From positions 274,057 through 338,056 of the forward strand of contig NZ_FMCS01000006.1 of the NCBI RefSeq assembly GCF_900091435.1: a stretch of 64,000 nt of DNA, read 5' to 3'. Of the stretch, positions 1 to 10,765 are shown piece after piece. The stretch's first letter is position 1. The number at the start of each line of letters is the position of its first letter. The translations under genes were made by a program, and so were the position numbers. The stretch is from Micromonospora chaiyaphumensis (GTDB lineage: Bacteria > Actinomycetota > Actinomycetes > Mycobacteriales > Micromonosporaceae). Below the pieces are notes generated by a model. It was not told the origin of the DNA and did not search any database. It saw nothing but the letters and a program-made list of their open reading frames with translations.

Positions 1-2547
<2,547 letters not shown>

Positions 2548-2558
<11 letters not shown>

Positions 2559-3336
2559 GGTGACCTTCGTCGGTACGGCGACGACCCTGTTGCGGATCGG
2601 CGGATTCACCCTGCTCACCGACCCGAACTTCCTGCACCGCGGCCAGCGGGCCTACCTGGGCCGGGGGCTGTGGTCGAAGCGGAGCACCGACCCGGCGCTG
2701 ACCATCCCCGAACTGCCCACGCTGGACGCCGTGGTCCTGTCCCACCTGCACGGCGACCACTTCGACCGGGTGGCCCGGCGCGGGCTGGACCGCGCCCTGC
2801 CGATCGTCACCACACCGCAGGCGGAACGGAAGCTGCGCCGCTGGGGGTTCCGGGCGGCGGAAGGGCTGCCCACCTGGCGCTCGTACGAGCTGCGCCGCGG
2901 TGACGAGACGCTGCGGCTGACCGCGCTGCCCGGCCAGCACGGGCCCGGCGTGCTGGACCGGCTGCTGCCCGACGTCATGGGCACCCTGGTCGACCTGGAG
3001 AGCACCGGCGAGCGGCGGTTCCGGCTCTACGTCACCGGGGACACGCTGCGCCGCCCCCAACTCGGGCAGATCCCCGAACGGTTCCCGGACATCGACGCCA
3101 TGCTGATCCACCTCGGTGGCACCCGGGTCGCCGGCATCCTGCTCACCATGGACGCGCGGCAGGGCGCCGACGTGGTGGAGCTGATCCGGCCCCGGCTCAC
3201 CGTGCCGATCCACTACGACGACTACCCGGTGTTCCGCTCGCCGCTGCGGCACTTCGTCGAGGAGGCCCGGCGGCGGGGGTTCGTCCAGCAGGTCCGCACC
3301 ATCCAGCGGGGCGAGACGGTGCCGCTGACCCCCTGA
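2548..3336 (+). CDS. MBL-fold metal-dependent hydrolase (UlaG-like)
   Basis: A 262-residue metallo-beta-lactamase-fold hydrolase, probably cytosolic. The metal motif is H66-x-H68-x-D70-H71 (SHLHGDHFD); a further Asp (TGDT near 170) and the C-terminal PIHYDDY His complete the usual two-metal site. The opening VTFVGTATTLLRIGG and the Asp-Pro after it are typical of the UlaG/YtnP-like branch. The ATG at 2548 is chosen because it overlaps the end of the ATPase frame and has GAGGAG-like purines before it; an in-frame ATG lies 11 codons upstream inside the ATPase. Substrate not deducible. Confidence 0.85.
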
Positions 3337-3340
3337 CGCG

Positions 3341-3379
3341 GCTCGCCGCCCGTTCCGGTGGGCCGGAGGGGCGGCGAGC
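3341..3379. terminator. Bidirectional hairpin between convergent genes
   Basis: An 11-base perfect inverted repeat (GCTCGCCGCCC at 3341-3351, its complement at 3369-3379) sits between the stops of the hydrolase and the CBS gene. There is no U-tract on either side, so this is a GC-type terminator candidate. Confidence 0.55.
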
Positions 3380-3395
3380 GGTGTGCGGGTCGTGG

Positions 3396-3821
3396 TCAGG
3401 CGCGCTCGGAGATCGCCTCGATGAGGTCGCCCACCGGGCGTTCCGGCAGCGAGCGGGCCACGTCGGCGACGGCCACGATGCCGACGAGCTTCTGCCCGTC
3501 GATCACCGGCAGCCGGCGTACCTTGTGCTCGCCCATGGTTCGCAGGATCTCGGCAGCGTCGTCGTCCGCGCCGATGGTCACGGCCTCGCCCTGGGCCAGC
3601 TCACCGGCGGTCACGTCGGCCGGGTCCTTCCCCGTGGCCAGCACCTTCACCACGATGTCGCGGTCGGTCACCATGCCCTTGAGGCGGTCGTCGTCGCCGC
3701 AGATCGGCAGCGAGCCCACCCCGAGCTCGGCCATCCGTCGGGCGGCGGTCCGGAGGTCGTCCTGCTCCCGGACACAGCTCACGTCGCTGGTCATGATCTC
3801 GCGTGCGGTCGGCATTGGCAT
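3396..3821 (-). CDS. CBS-domain pair protein
   Basis: A 141-residue stand-alone Bateman module. The first CBS domain runs from about residue 7 (AREIMTSDV) to 60 with the VTDRDIV signature, the second from about 73 to 130 with VAVADVARSLPE. Such proteins bind adenine nucleotides and act as energy sensors or partners of other proteins. GAGGTG lies just upstream; both the first ATG (3821) and a second ATG two codons later (3815, better spaced) are possible starts. Monocistronic, convergent with the hydrolase gene. Confidence 0.87.
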   Translation of the reverse strand: MPMPTAREIMTSDVSCVREQDDLRTAARRMAELGVGSLPICGDDDRLKGMVTDRDIVVKVLATGKDPADVTAGELAQGEAVTIGADDDAAEILRTMGEHKVRRLPVIDGQKLVGIVAVADVARSLPERPVGDLIEAISERA

Positions 3822-3934
3822 GACACCTCACTTTCGGGGGGTTGTTACCCGTACCTCCTACCCCCGCCGGCTGGAGCCATGCGGACGACATGGACGGCGG
3901 ACCGGTGGGAACACCGCCCGTGGAGGTGAGGGAG

Positions 3935-4225
3935 ATGCCCTTCGTGCAGGTCATCGAGTACGAGACCGACCGACCCGACGAAGTACGCCGACTCAGCGAG
4001 GAGTGGACGCGCGAGCACCCGTCTCCCGGGCCCGCCCGGGTGACGCTCGCCGAGGACCGGGACCGGCCGGGCCACTTCGTGATGGTCGCCGAGTTCGACA
4101 GCTACGAGCAGGCCATGGCGCACAGCGGCCGCCCGGAGACCGGCGCCTACGCCGAGCGGATGCGCCGGCTCGCCAGCGGCGAACCCCGCTACGTCAACCT
4201 TGATGTGGCTCAACAGATGGCGTAA
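3935..4225 (+). CDS. Small conserved protein, antibiotic-monooxygenase-like fold suspected
   Basis: A 96-residue protein, MPFVQVIEYETDRPDEVRRL at the start. Length and the pattern of an N-terminal strand, a helix with EEW, then VMVAEFDSYEQAMAHS and a C-terminal helix fit the dimeric alpha/beta-barrel (ABM/EthD-like) superfamily, but no catalytic signature can be named. The ATG at 3935 is preceded by an excellent ribosome site (GGAGGTGAGGGAG), which rules out the longer upstream frame. Divergent from the CBS gene; function unknown. Confidence 0.75.
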   Translation: MPFVQVIEYETDRPDEVRRLSEEWTREHPSPGPARVTLAEDRDRPGHFVMVAEFDSYEQAMAHSGRPETGAYAERMRRLASGEPRYVNLDVAQQMA

Positions 4226-4266
4226 TGCAGTCGAGTGGGCACCGGCGCAGTGGCTAGGGTGCCGCC

Positions 4267-4728
4267 GTGCCGTCACCTCGCCTGGAGCAGATCACGCCGG
4301 ACAACGTCCTGGCCGCCTGCGCGATCGCCATCCGTCCCGACCAGGAGGGGCTGGTCGCCCCCGTCGCCCGGTCGCTCGCCGAGGCGTACGCCCAGCCGGC
4401 GGTCGCCTGGCCCCGGCTCATCGTCGACGACGGCGGGCCGGTGGGCTTCCTGATGGCGTTCCTCGACGTCCAGTGGCGTCCGGACGACCCGGCCGACGTC
4501 CGCTCCGGCCTGTGGCGGCTGAACATCACCGCCGACCAGCAGGGCCGGGGCTACGGGCGGTTCGCCGTGGCGGCGGTCGCCGACGAGTTGCGCCGCCGGG
4601 GCACGGACCGGTTGTTCGTCACGTGGGCCCCCGGCCCGCACGGCCCGGAACGCTTCTACCACCGCCTCGGCTTCCGGCTCACCGGCGAGACGAGCGGTGA
4701 CCAGGTGGTCGGCGTGCTGGCCCTCTGA
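4267..4728 (+). CDS. GNAT family N-acetyltransferase
   Basis: A 153-residue acetyl-CoA-dependent acyltransferase. The CoA pyrophosphate loop Q92-G-R-G-Y-G97 follows the beta4 strand LWRLNIT, and the C-terminal FYHRLGFRLTGE is the usual beta6-helix-beta7 end. GTG start at 4267, close behind the preceding gene. Ends 4 bases before the convergent Sua5 stop. Substrate unknown. Confidence 0.85.
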   Translation: MPSPRLEQITPDNVLAACAIAIRPDQEGLVAPVARSLAEAYAQPAVAWPRLIVDDGGPVGFLMAFLDVQWRPDDPADVRSGLWRLNITADQQGRGYGRFAVAAVADELRRRGTDRLFVTWAPGPHGPERFYHRLGFRLTGETSGDQVVGVLAL

Positions 4729-4732
4729 CGGC

Positions 4733-5704
4733 TCAGTGCCAGGTGGCGGCGGCCCGCCGCAGCCGGTCGTTGATCGCCCGGCCCACACCGACCTCAGGCA
4801 CCGGCTCGGCCACGATCTCGGTGACCCCGGTGGCGTCGAGCCGGTGCAGGGCGTCGAACAGCCGCGCCGCCGCCACGGTGAGGTCACCCTCGGGCGACAA
4901 CACCTCCACCGCCGCCCAGTCACCCCGCGCCGGCGGCTCCCGGAAGGCCAGGAACCCGCGCCGGCCGCCGTCCCCCTCGGCCGCCGGGCCCAACCGCAAC
5001 GGGGTACGCGGGGCGTAGTGTGCGGCCAGCGTTCCGGGCGCCACGGGCTGACCCGAGCTGCCCTGGCGTACCTCGACCGGTCCGGCCGCCTCGATCAGCG
5101 CCTCCACCGGCAGCGCGCCGAGCCGGAGCACCACCGGCCGCTCGCCCCGGGCGTCCACGATGGTCGACTCGATCCCGCAGCGGGTGGGTCCGCCGTCGAG
5201 CACCACGTCCACGGCGGCGCCCAGCCCGGCCACCACGTGCTCGGCGCGGGTGGGACTGAGCTGCCCGAACCGGTTGGCGCTGGGCGCGGCCACCGGCACC
5301 CCGGCGGCGGCGATCAACGCCCGCGCCGACGGCTCGTCGGGCACCCGCACGGCCATGGTGTCCAGGCCCGACGTGACGATCGGTGGGATCGCCGCCGGGC
5401 GGTCCACGATGAGGGTGAGCGGGCCCGGCCAGAAGCGCTCCACGAGCGCGGCCACTGCGGGCGGCACCGCGCCGACCAGACCGGGCAGGTCGGCGGCGTC
5501 GGCCAGGTGGCTGATCAGCGGGTCGAAGCTGGGGCGGGCCTTCGCTTCGAAGATCCGGGCCGCCGCCCGGGCGTCCAGCGCGTTCGCGCCCAGCCCGTAG
5601 ACCGTCTCCGTGGGGAAGGCGACCAGCCCGCCGGCCCGCAGGACGGCGGCGGCCTCGGCGATGCCGCTCTCGGCCGGCAGGACGCGCGGGGATCCGGTGC
5701 TCAC
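4733..5704 (-). CDS. sua5: L-threonylcarbamoyladenylate synthase, Sua5 type
   Basis: Makes threonylcarbamoyl-AMP from threonine, bicarbonate and ATP, the first step of the t6A37 modification of ANN-decoding tRNAs. The YrdC domain is clear: PTETVYGLGANA at 31-42, the substrate-binding KARPSFDPL at 55-63, and the AAPSANRFG loop. At 323 residues it is the long Sua5 form: a linker followed by PGTLAAHYAPRTPL, the conserved linker motif, then a C-terminal Sua5 domain of about 90 residues. It is usually found beside prmC and prfA; here it stands alone. Confidence 0.93.
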   Translation of the reverse strand: MSTGSPRVLPAESGIAEAAAVLRAGGLVAFPTETVYGLGANALDARAAARIFEAKARPSFDPLISHLADAADLPGLVGAVPPAVAALVERFWPGPLTLIVDRPAAIPPIVTSGLDTMAVRVPDEPSARALIAAAGVPVAAPSANRFGQLSPTRAEHVVAGLGAAVDVVLDGGPTRCGIESTIVDARGERPVVLRLGALPVEALIEAAGPVEVRQGSSGQPVAPGTLAAHYAPRTPLRLGPAAEGDGGRRGFLAFREPPARGDWAAVEVLSPEGDLTVAAARLFDALHRLDATGVTEIVAEPVPEVGVGRAINDRLRRAAATWH

Positions 5705-5754
5705 GCACCGACGCTAGCCTGCCGGGACGGCCGGCCCGGCACTACCCTGCCCCC

Positions 5755-6306
5755 ATGGGCAGGCGGGTGGCGCTGGCGGTGGCCGGCGTCCTCGTGCTGG
5801 TCGGCGGCCTCGGCCTGCTGACCGCCGCGCCGGCCGTCCAGCGGGCCATCTCGCCGGCCGCGGAGCCCACGCCCCTCCCCGTCCGGCTCGCCGGCCAGCG
5901 CTACGACGACCTCACCGTCGACCTCCACCCCGGCCGGTACGCCGTCTGGGCCACCCGGCCGACCAGCGCCCCGGACGCCGACCGCTGCCGGGTGACCGGC
6001 CCCAACGGGCGGCCGGTCCCGGCGACCGACCCCGGGCACGTGGTCGAGTGGACCGAGGTGGCCACCGACGACACGGTCTGGACCTGGACGTCCACCTTCG
6101 CCGCCCCGGCCGCGGGCGGCTACCACCTCACCTGCCGGCTCGACCCCGACGCCCCCGGCCAGCAGTACGCGGTCACCCGCGAACCGGACCGCCGGCTCGC
6201 CCTGCGCCTGCGGCTGGCGCTCTGGCGAGGGCTGCTGGTGGCGGCCCTGCCGGCCGGCCTCGTGATCCTCGGCATGACGCTGACCTGGCGCCGCCGCGCG
6301 GACTGA
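5755..6306 (+). CDS. Bitopic membrane protein of unknown function
   Basis: 183 residues with one hydrophobic helix at each end: about 5-25 (VALAVAGVLVLVGGLGLL) and about 156-176 (GLLVAALPAGLVILGM), followed by the cytoplasmic WRRRAD. The middle, about 130 residues, is probably extracytoplasmic and beta-rich, with two Cys (RCRVTGP and LTCRLD) that could form a disulfide. No family recognised. Starts at ATG 5755, divergent from the Sua5 gene with 50 bases between. Confidence 0.7.
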   Translation: MGRRVALAVAGVLVLVGGLGLLTAAPAVQRAISPAAEPTPLPVRLAGQRYDDLTVDLHPGRYAVWATRPTSAPDADRCRVTGPNGRPVPATDPGHVVEWTEVATDDTVWTWTSTFAAPAAGGYHLTCRLDPDAPGQQYAVTREPDRRLALRLRLALWRGLLVAALPAGLVILGMTLTWRRRAD

Positions 6307-6348
6307 ACTCGTTTGCGACCCGCGCCGGGCCGAACCAGGATGGTCGCC

Positions 6349-7248
6349 GTGACCCGGATGAAGATGCACGCCGACGAGGTGCTGACCGACGTCGACCTGG
6401 TCCGCCGGCTGCTGGCCGGGCAGTTCCCGCAGTGGGCGGACCGGCCGCTCCGTCTCGTTCCCTCGCACGGGACGGACCACGACGTCTACCGGCTCGGCGA
6501 CGACCTCGCGGTGCGGATGCCCCGGGTCGGCTGGGCCACGAAGCAGGCCGCGCGCGAGGCCGAGTGGTTGCCCCGGCTCGCCCCGCACCTGCCGCTCGCC
6601 CTGCCCGTGCCGCTGGCCGTGGGCCGCCCCGCCGAGGGCTATCCCTTCGACTGGTCGGTCTACGAGTGGCTGCCGGGCGAGAGCGCCAGCACCGCCCGGT
6701 ACGACCGGGACGCGGCGGCGGTCGACCTGGCCGCCTTCGTCGCCGCGCTGCGGCGGATCGACACCGCCGGCGCGTACCCCCGGCCGCCCCGGGCCCGGGG
6801 TGCGGACCTCGCGGAACTGGACGAGGGGGTCCGCGACGCGGTGCGCCGGCTCGGCGACCGGGTCGACGGCGCCGCGGTGCTGCGCGCCTGGCGGGAGTCG
6901 CTGGACGCGCCGGCCTGGGACGGGCCGGGCAGGTGGCTGCACGGCGATCTGCTGCCCGGCAACCTGCTGGTGGTCGACGGCCGGCTCGCCGCCGTCATCG
7001 ACTTCGGCGGGCTCAACGTCGGCGATCCTGCCTGCGACCTGCAACCGGCATGGAACCTCTTCTCCGGCGCCAGCCGCGCCCGGTTCCGCGCCGAGTTGGC
7101 CGTGGACGACGCCTCCTGGCTGCGCGGCCGGGGGTGGGCGCTGCTCCAGGCGGTGATCGCCCTGCCCTACTACTGGGACACCAATCCGGGGATCGTCCGG
7201 CAGACCTCCCACGCGCTGCGCGAGGTGCTCACCGACGCCGGCAGGTAG
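6349..7248 (+). CDS. Aminoglycoside/macrolide phosphotransferase-like kinase
   Basis: A 299-residue APH-fold kinase that probably transfers phosphate from ATP to a small-molecule hydroxyl. Brenner motif H198-G-D200-LLPG-N205 holds the catalytic Asp and the Mg ligand Asn; the DFG equivalent is IDFGG with D218. The N-lobe shows a HGTDHDVYRLGDDLAVRMPR glycine-poor loop as in the bacterial APH family close to MPH and choline-kinase-like enzymes. GTG at 6349 has AGGA eight bases upstream; ATGs at 6358 and 6364 are alternatives. Whether it confers resistance or acts in metabolism cannot be told. Confidence 0.85.
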   Translation: MTRMKMHADEVLTDVDLVRRLLAGQFPQWADRPLRLVPSHGTDHDVYRLGDDLAVRMPRVGWATKQAAREAEWLPRLAPHLPLALPVPLAVGRPAEGYPFDWSVYEWLPGESASTARYDRDAAAVDLAAFVAALRRIDTAGAYPRPPRARGADLAELDEGVRDAVRRLGDRVDGAAVLRAWRESLDAPAWDGPGRWLHGDLLPGNLLVVDGRLAAVIDFGGLNVGDPACDLQPAWNLFSGASRARFRAELAVDDASWLRGRGWALLQAVIALPYYWDTNPGIVRQTSHALREVLTDAGR

Positions 7249-7408
7249 AAACGGTGGGTGGTGCTCCGCCGGAACTCGACCAGTTCCTGGCGGCGTGTGC
7301 CACCCAGCTCCGCGACCGGGTACGCCTCCAGCGCCGGTCCGGGCGACCCGGACCGGCCCAGCCGTCCTGGCAGCTCGTCGCCGACGTGCTGTACGACGCG
7401 GCCCACGG

Positions 7409-8008
7409 CTACTGGCCGTCGGGCCGGTCGGCCGGGTCCGGCTCGGTGTCCGGCAGGGTGGGCGCGTCGGTGGGGTACAGGCCCGCGGCGAAGCCGTACA
7501 CCTGGTCGCCGGACCGGGGGATCTGGGCGAAGCGGCGGGCGAGCGCCTGGACCTCCGCCCAGAACGTCCGCACCTCCTCGATCGGGATGCGCGCGTGGAC
7601 CAGGGTGCACCGCAGCTCGTCGGCGGCATGGGCCGCGGCGGCCTCGGCGGCCGCCTCGGCGAGACCGTTGATGCCTGCCGCGACCTGCTTGTCCTCGGGC
7701 CGGTTGAGCACGCCGACGTAGAAGGTACGGGCGACCCGGCCGTAGAAGCGCTCCTCGATCGCGCGGACCCGTCGCGTGCGCACCACCCGGAGCAGGCCGG
7801 CGTCGACCAGCAGGTTCACGTGGTAGGCCACGCTGCTCTTCGGACGGTCGACCGCCCGGGCCAGCTCGTTGACGGTGGCGGCCCGCTCCAGCAGCAGCTC
7901 CAGCAGGGTGCTGCGCAGCGGGTCGGCCAGGGCGCGCAGCTGCTCGGGCGCGGTGACCACGAGCATCTCGTCGAGGTCGTAGTCCGGGATCTGCTGATTG
8001 ACCGACAT
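7409..8008 (-). CDS. ArsR-like winged-helix transcriptional regulator
   Basis: A 199-residue DNA-binding protein. Residues about 20-85 form a winged helix: EQLRALADPLRSTLLELL, then TVNELARAVDRPKSSVAYHV as the recognition helix region, then the wing GLLRVVRTRRVRAIEERFY. This matches the HTH_20 / ArsR-like helix-turn-helix family. The C-terminal 110 residues are helical and may bind a ligand. It is divergent from a dienelactone hydrolase gene with 63 bases between, which suggests that it controls that gene and itself. Confidence 0.88.
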   Translation of the reverse strand: MSVNQQIPDYDLDEMLVVTAPEQLRALADPLRSTLLELLLERAATVNELARAVDRPKSSVAYHVNLLVDAGLLRVVRTRRVRAIEERFYGRVARTFYVGVLNRPEDKQVAAGINGLAEAAAEAAAAHAADELRCTLVHARIPIEEVRTFWAEVQALARRFAQIPRSGDQVYGFAAGLYPTDAPTLPDTEPDPADRPDGQ

Positions 8009-8018
8009 TTCTCGACCG

Positions 8019-8030
8019 TTCTAGAATTCT
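8019..8030. promoter_or_regulatory. Overlapping AT-rich palindromes, putative operator of the ArsR-like regulator
   Basis: In the 63-base divergent gap two 8-base palindromes overlap, TTCTAGAA at 8019-8026 and AGAATTCT at 8023-8030; a further half-site TCTAGA lies at 8065-8070 next to the hydrolase ribosome site. The gap is far more AT-rich than its surroundings. Position in a divergent promoter region supports an operator; binding is inferred. Confidence 0.45.
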
Positions 8031-8071
8031 GGATCATTCGATCACTCTGGTTCGATGACAGGAGTCTAGAG

Positions 8072-8662
8072 ATGGCCGAGATCGTTCTCTTCCACCACAT
8101 CCAGGGGCTCACCGACGGCGTCCGCGCCTTCGCGGACGGCCTCCGCGCCGGCGGGCACACCGTGCACACCCCCGACCTGTTCGACGGCGAGCGGCCGGCG
8201 ACCCTCGAGGAGGGCGCCGCCCTGACGAAGCGCATCGGCGGCGCGGTGCTCGACGAGCGCGCCGACCGGGTCGTGGCCGCCCTGCCGAAGGACCTCGTCT
8301 ACGCCGGCATCTCCTTCGGGGCCGCCACCGCGCAGCGGCTCGCCCAGACCCGGCCCGGCGCCCGCGGCGCCCTGCTCTACGAGTCCTGCCTGCCGGTCAC
8401 CGGCGAGTGGGCCGTCGGCCCGTGGCCGGACGGCGTCCCCGTGCAGATCCACGGCATGGACAAGGACCCCTTCTTCGCGCTGGAGGGCGACGTCGACTCC
8501 GCCCGCGAGCTGGTCGCGATCGTTGGGCCCGAACTCGGCGAGCTGTTCGTCTACCCCGGCGAGGCGCACCTGTTCACCGACGGCTCGCTGCCGTCCCACG
8601 ACGCGGACGCGACGGCCCTGGTGCTGCGACGCTCGCGGGAGTTCCTCGACCGGCTGGGCTGA
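8072..8662 (+). CDS. Dienelactone hydrolase family protein
   Basis: A 196-residue alpha/beta hydrolase. The nucleophile elbow is GISFGAA at 79-85 with Ser81 where classical dienelactone hydrolase has Cys; the acid is Asp130 or Asp132 (HGMDKD) and the base His166 (GEAHLFTD). The enzyme is therefore likely a serine hydrolase rather than a true dienelactonase. ATG at 8072 has AGGAG seven bases upstream; a longer frame upstream overlaps the regulator and is not used. Paired divergently with the ArsR-like regulator; the same pairing is common in actinomycetes. Substrate unknown. Confidence 0.88.
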   Translation: MAEIVLFHHIQGLTDGVRAFADGLRAGGHTVHTPDLFDGERPATLEEGAALTKRIGGAVLDERADRVVAALPKDLVYAGISFGAATAQRLAQTRPGARGALLYESCLPVTGEWAVGPWPDGVPVQIHGMDKDPFFALEGDVDSARELVAIVGPELGELFVYPGEAHLFTDGSLPSHDADATALVLRRSREFLDRLG

Positions 8663-8666
8663 CCGG

Positions 8667-9020
8667 TCAGTGGCACAGCACCACCACGTTGGCGAAGAGG
8701 CCGCACGAGGCGACCGTCGCCACCGTGATCGCGCCGGCCGCCCGCAGCGCGACATCGGCGCCACCACGTCCGCGCCGGGTGACCGACAGCGTCTGCTCGC
8801 ACACGACCAGGAACACCCAGCCGAACAGCAGCAACGTCAGATAGAAGTCCCAGGCCGGGTTCGCGAACGCGCTCGCGTTGCCGTTCCCGCCGTAGTTCGG
8901 GCAGTCCTCGAAGCGGGTGATCGGCCGGAGGATCGCCAGCAGCGCCAGGAAGAAGGCGCCGCCGATGAGGCAGACCCGGAAGCCGCTGAGTCGGGACGGC
9001 CGCTTCCGGTCCTCGATCAT
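8667..9020 (-). CDS. Three-helix membrane protein, unknown function
   Basis: 117 residues with likely membrane segments at about 14-32, 57-74 and 91-113. The loop between the first two helices holds a Cys and several Asn and Gly (FEDCPNYGGNGNASAF). No family recognised. Convergent with the hydrolase, 4 bases apart. Confidence 0.65.
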   Translation of the reverse strand: MIEDRKRPSRLSGFRVCLIGGAFFLALLAILRPITRFEDCPNYGGNGNASAFANPAWDFYLTLLLFGWVFLVVCEQTLSVTRRGRGGADVALRAAGAITVATVASCGLFANVVVLCH

Positions 9021-9045
9021 CGGCTCAGCCTAGCGGCGGGCCGGT

Positions 9046-10047
9046 TCAGGCCACGTAGTCCGGGCGGGCGACGGTCTCGGCGATGCGGGTCAGCCAGTGC
9101 AGGTCGTTGGCGTGAGATTCCGGACTGGCGTCGGAGTTGAGGATGCTGCTGAGGAAGACCGCGGCGTCGTCGAGGTGGCGTTCGCTGCGGTAGTAACTCA
9201 GCAGGGTCGGGTCCGGTTCCACCGGCCCGTAGCCCCGGCGGAAGAGTTCGGCCCGGCGCGTGTTGACGGGGTGGTCGCCGAAGTCCTGACTGTGGACGAA
9301 CATCAGGTCCCGCTCGCGCGGCGCGAGGATCGGCCCGTCCCAGTCCACGACGTGCAGGGGACCGTCGCCGTCGGCGATCAGGTTGCCAGGGTGGATGTCG
9401 GCGTGGCAGATGACGTGTCGACCGTGCGGCACGCGGGCGGCGAGGTCGTCCACCGTCTCCGACAACCGGTGCAGCGCCGCACCGTAGCGGACCCAGAAGG
9501 CGCCGAGCGTTCCGCTCGCCGCGGCCTGCTCACCGAGCAACCGTAGCCGCTCACCCGCGCTCGACCGGTAGGTCTCGACCGGCAGGACCGCCGCGATGTC
9601 GGCGCTGGGTCTGACGGCGTGCAGCCGGCCCAGGAACTCGCCGTACTCGATCCACTGGCGGTCGGTGAGGCCGCGACCCCACAGGCTGCCGCCGTCGTGG
9701 AACGGGTAGAGCAGCAGCCGGTAGGCCCCGAACGCGCGACCGGCTCCGCCGTCCGGCAGGTCGATCGGGGCCACGACGTGCCGGACGCCCTGCGCGCGGA
9801 GAAAGCCGGGCAGCAGGACGGCCGCCGGGGTGAACTCGCCGCGGCGCAGCTTCAGGAAGTAGCGCCCGCCGTCCGACGTGTCCACCCGGTACGCCCAGGC
9901 GTGCCCGTCGAGCCCGACCGGCAGGAACACGAGATCGGTGACGTCCACGGCCCAGGCGGCGGCCACCTCGGCCGCCAGCAACCGCTCGTCCACACCGGGC
10001 CTGTCGATCACGATCGGAGCGTCGCAGGCCGCCGTCCGCCAGAGCAA
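9046..10047 (-). CDS. APH-fold phosphotransferase
   Basis: Up to 333 residues. Catalytic loop H215-A-D217-IHPG-N222 and the following VVDWDG metal site mark an APH/choline-kinase-like enzyme; the N-lobe shows YFLKLRRGE with the ATP-binding Lys. The DWDGP form is common in spectinomycin/aminoglycoside phosphotransferase-like and homoserine-kinase-like relatives. The annotated start is a TTG at 10047; a GTG about 12 codons further in is an alternative and neither has a strong ribosome site. Divergent from a P-loop kinase gene. Confidence 0.8.
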   Translation of the reverse strand: MLWRTAACDAPIVIDRPGVDERLLAAEVAAAWAVDVTDLVFLPVGLDGHAWAYRVDTSDGGRYFLKLRRGEFTPAAVLLPGFLRAQGVRHVVAPIDLPDGGAGRAFGAYRLLLYPFHDGGSLWGRGLTDRQWIEYGEFLGRLHAVRPSADIAAVLPVETYRSSAGERLRLLGEQAAASGTLGAFWVRYGAALHRLSETVDDLAARVPHGRHVICHADIHPGNLIADGDGPLHVVDWDGPILAPRERDLMFVHSQDFGDHPVNTRRAELFRRGYGPVEPDPTLLSYYRSERHLDDAAVFLSSILNSDASPESHANDLHWLTRIAETVARPDYVA

Positions 10048-10106
10048 GGCGGTTTCGGTCGGCGCCCCTCTGACCCCGCGGATCGCGGGTCTGCCAGGAT
10101 CGGCGG

Positions 10107-10748
10107 ATGTTGGTGCGGGGACGGCCGGTGGTCGTTGCGGTCTGCGGGTGTCCGGGAGCCGGCAAGACCACTGTCGCCGCTGCGACGGCCGGCCACCTCG
10201 GAATTCCGTTCCTCACCCGCGACGAGATCAAGACGGGCCTCGGGCTGTCCACCGCCTCCGTCGCCGGGGATGGGCAGGTCCGGTTCGACCGGGACTTCCA
10301 CGTTGCCGGTGGTCCCGTCAGCCTCCGGGCCGAGGCCGTGATGGTCGACGCGGCCCGGCTGTTCGCGGCCGCCGGCGTGAGCTTCGTCGTGGAGTCCTCG
10401 GTGTTGTCCCAGGAGACGCTCGGCGTGCTGCGGGCGTGTCGCGCCCGGGTCCTGGCCGTCCATGTCGTCGCCGCGGAGGAGGCTGTCGGCCGGCGACTCG
10501 GTGCCCGGGCGGCCGAGGGCAGGGCCGTGGACCAGCAACTCCTTGCCCTGTTCCGGCGAGGTGAGATGAAGCGGTCGATCTTCGAACCGCCGGAGGGCGT
10601 CGACGCCGTCGTCGAGATCGACACCTCGGCCGGGGGAGCTCCGGCCGTCGAGACGATCACGGCGGCGGTCGTCGCCCTCCTCGATCAGGGAACGGCCGAG
10701 CCGGCACCCGTGGGCGCCGGAAACCAGGACGACAGCCCGCGTACGTAG
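10107..10748 (+). CDS. P-loop kinase (AAA_33 / zeta-toxin-like fold)
   Basis: 213 residues with an N-terminal Walker A G14-C-P-G-A-G-K-T-T22 and a following FLTRDEIKTGLG, the DEIK/R motif of small-molecule kinases in the AAA_33 group. Residues 60-140 hold a lid-like Arg-rich segment and VVESS. Families with this layout phosphorylate antibiotics, nucleotides or RNA ends; the substrate is not visible. The 59-base gap to the divergent APH-fold gene suggests a shared control region. Confidence 0.75.
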   Translation: MLVRGRPVVVAVCGCPGAGKTTVAAATAGHLGIPFLTRDEIKTGLGLSTASVAGDGQVRFDRDFHVAGGPVSLRAEAVMVDAARLFAAAGVSFVVESSVLSQETLGVLRACRARVLAVHVVAAEEAVGRRLGARAAEGRAVDQQLLALFRRGEMKRSIFEPPEGVDAVVEIDTSAGGAPAVETITAAVVALLDQGTAEPAPVGAGNQDDSPRT

Positions 10749-10765
10749 GAATTACGGTCGTCCGC

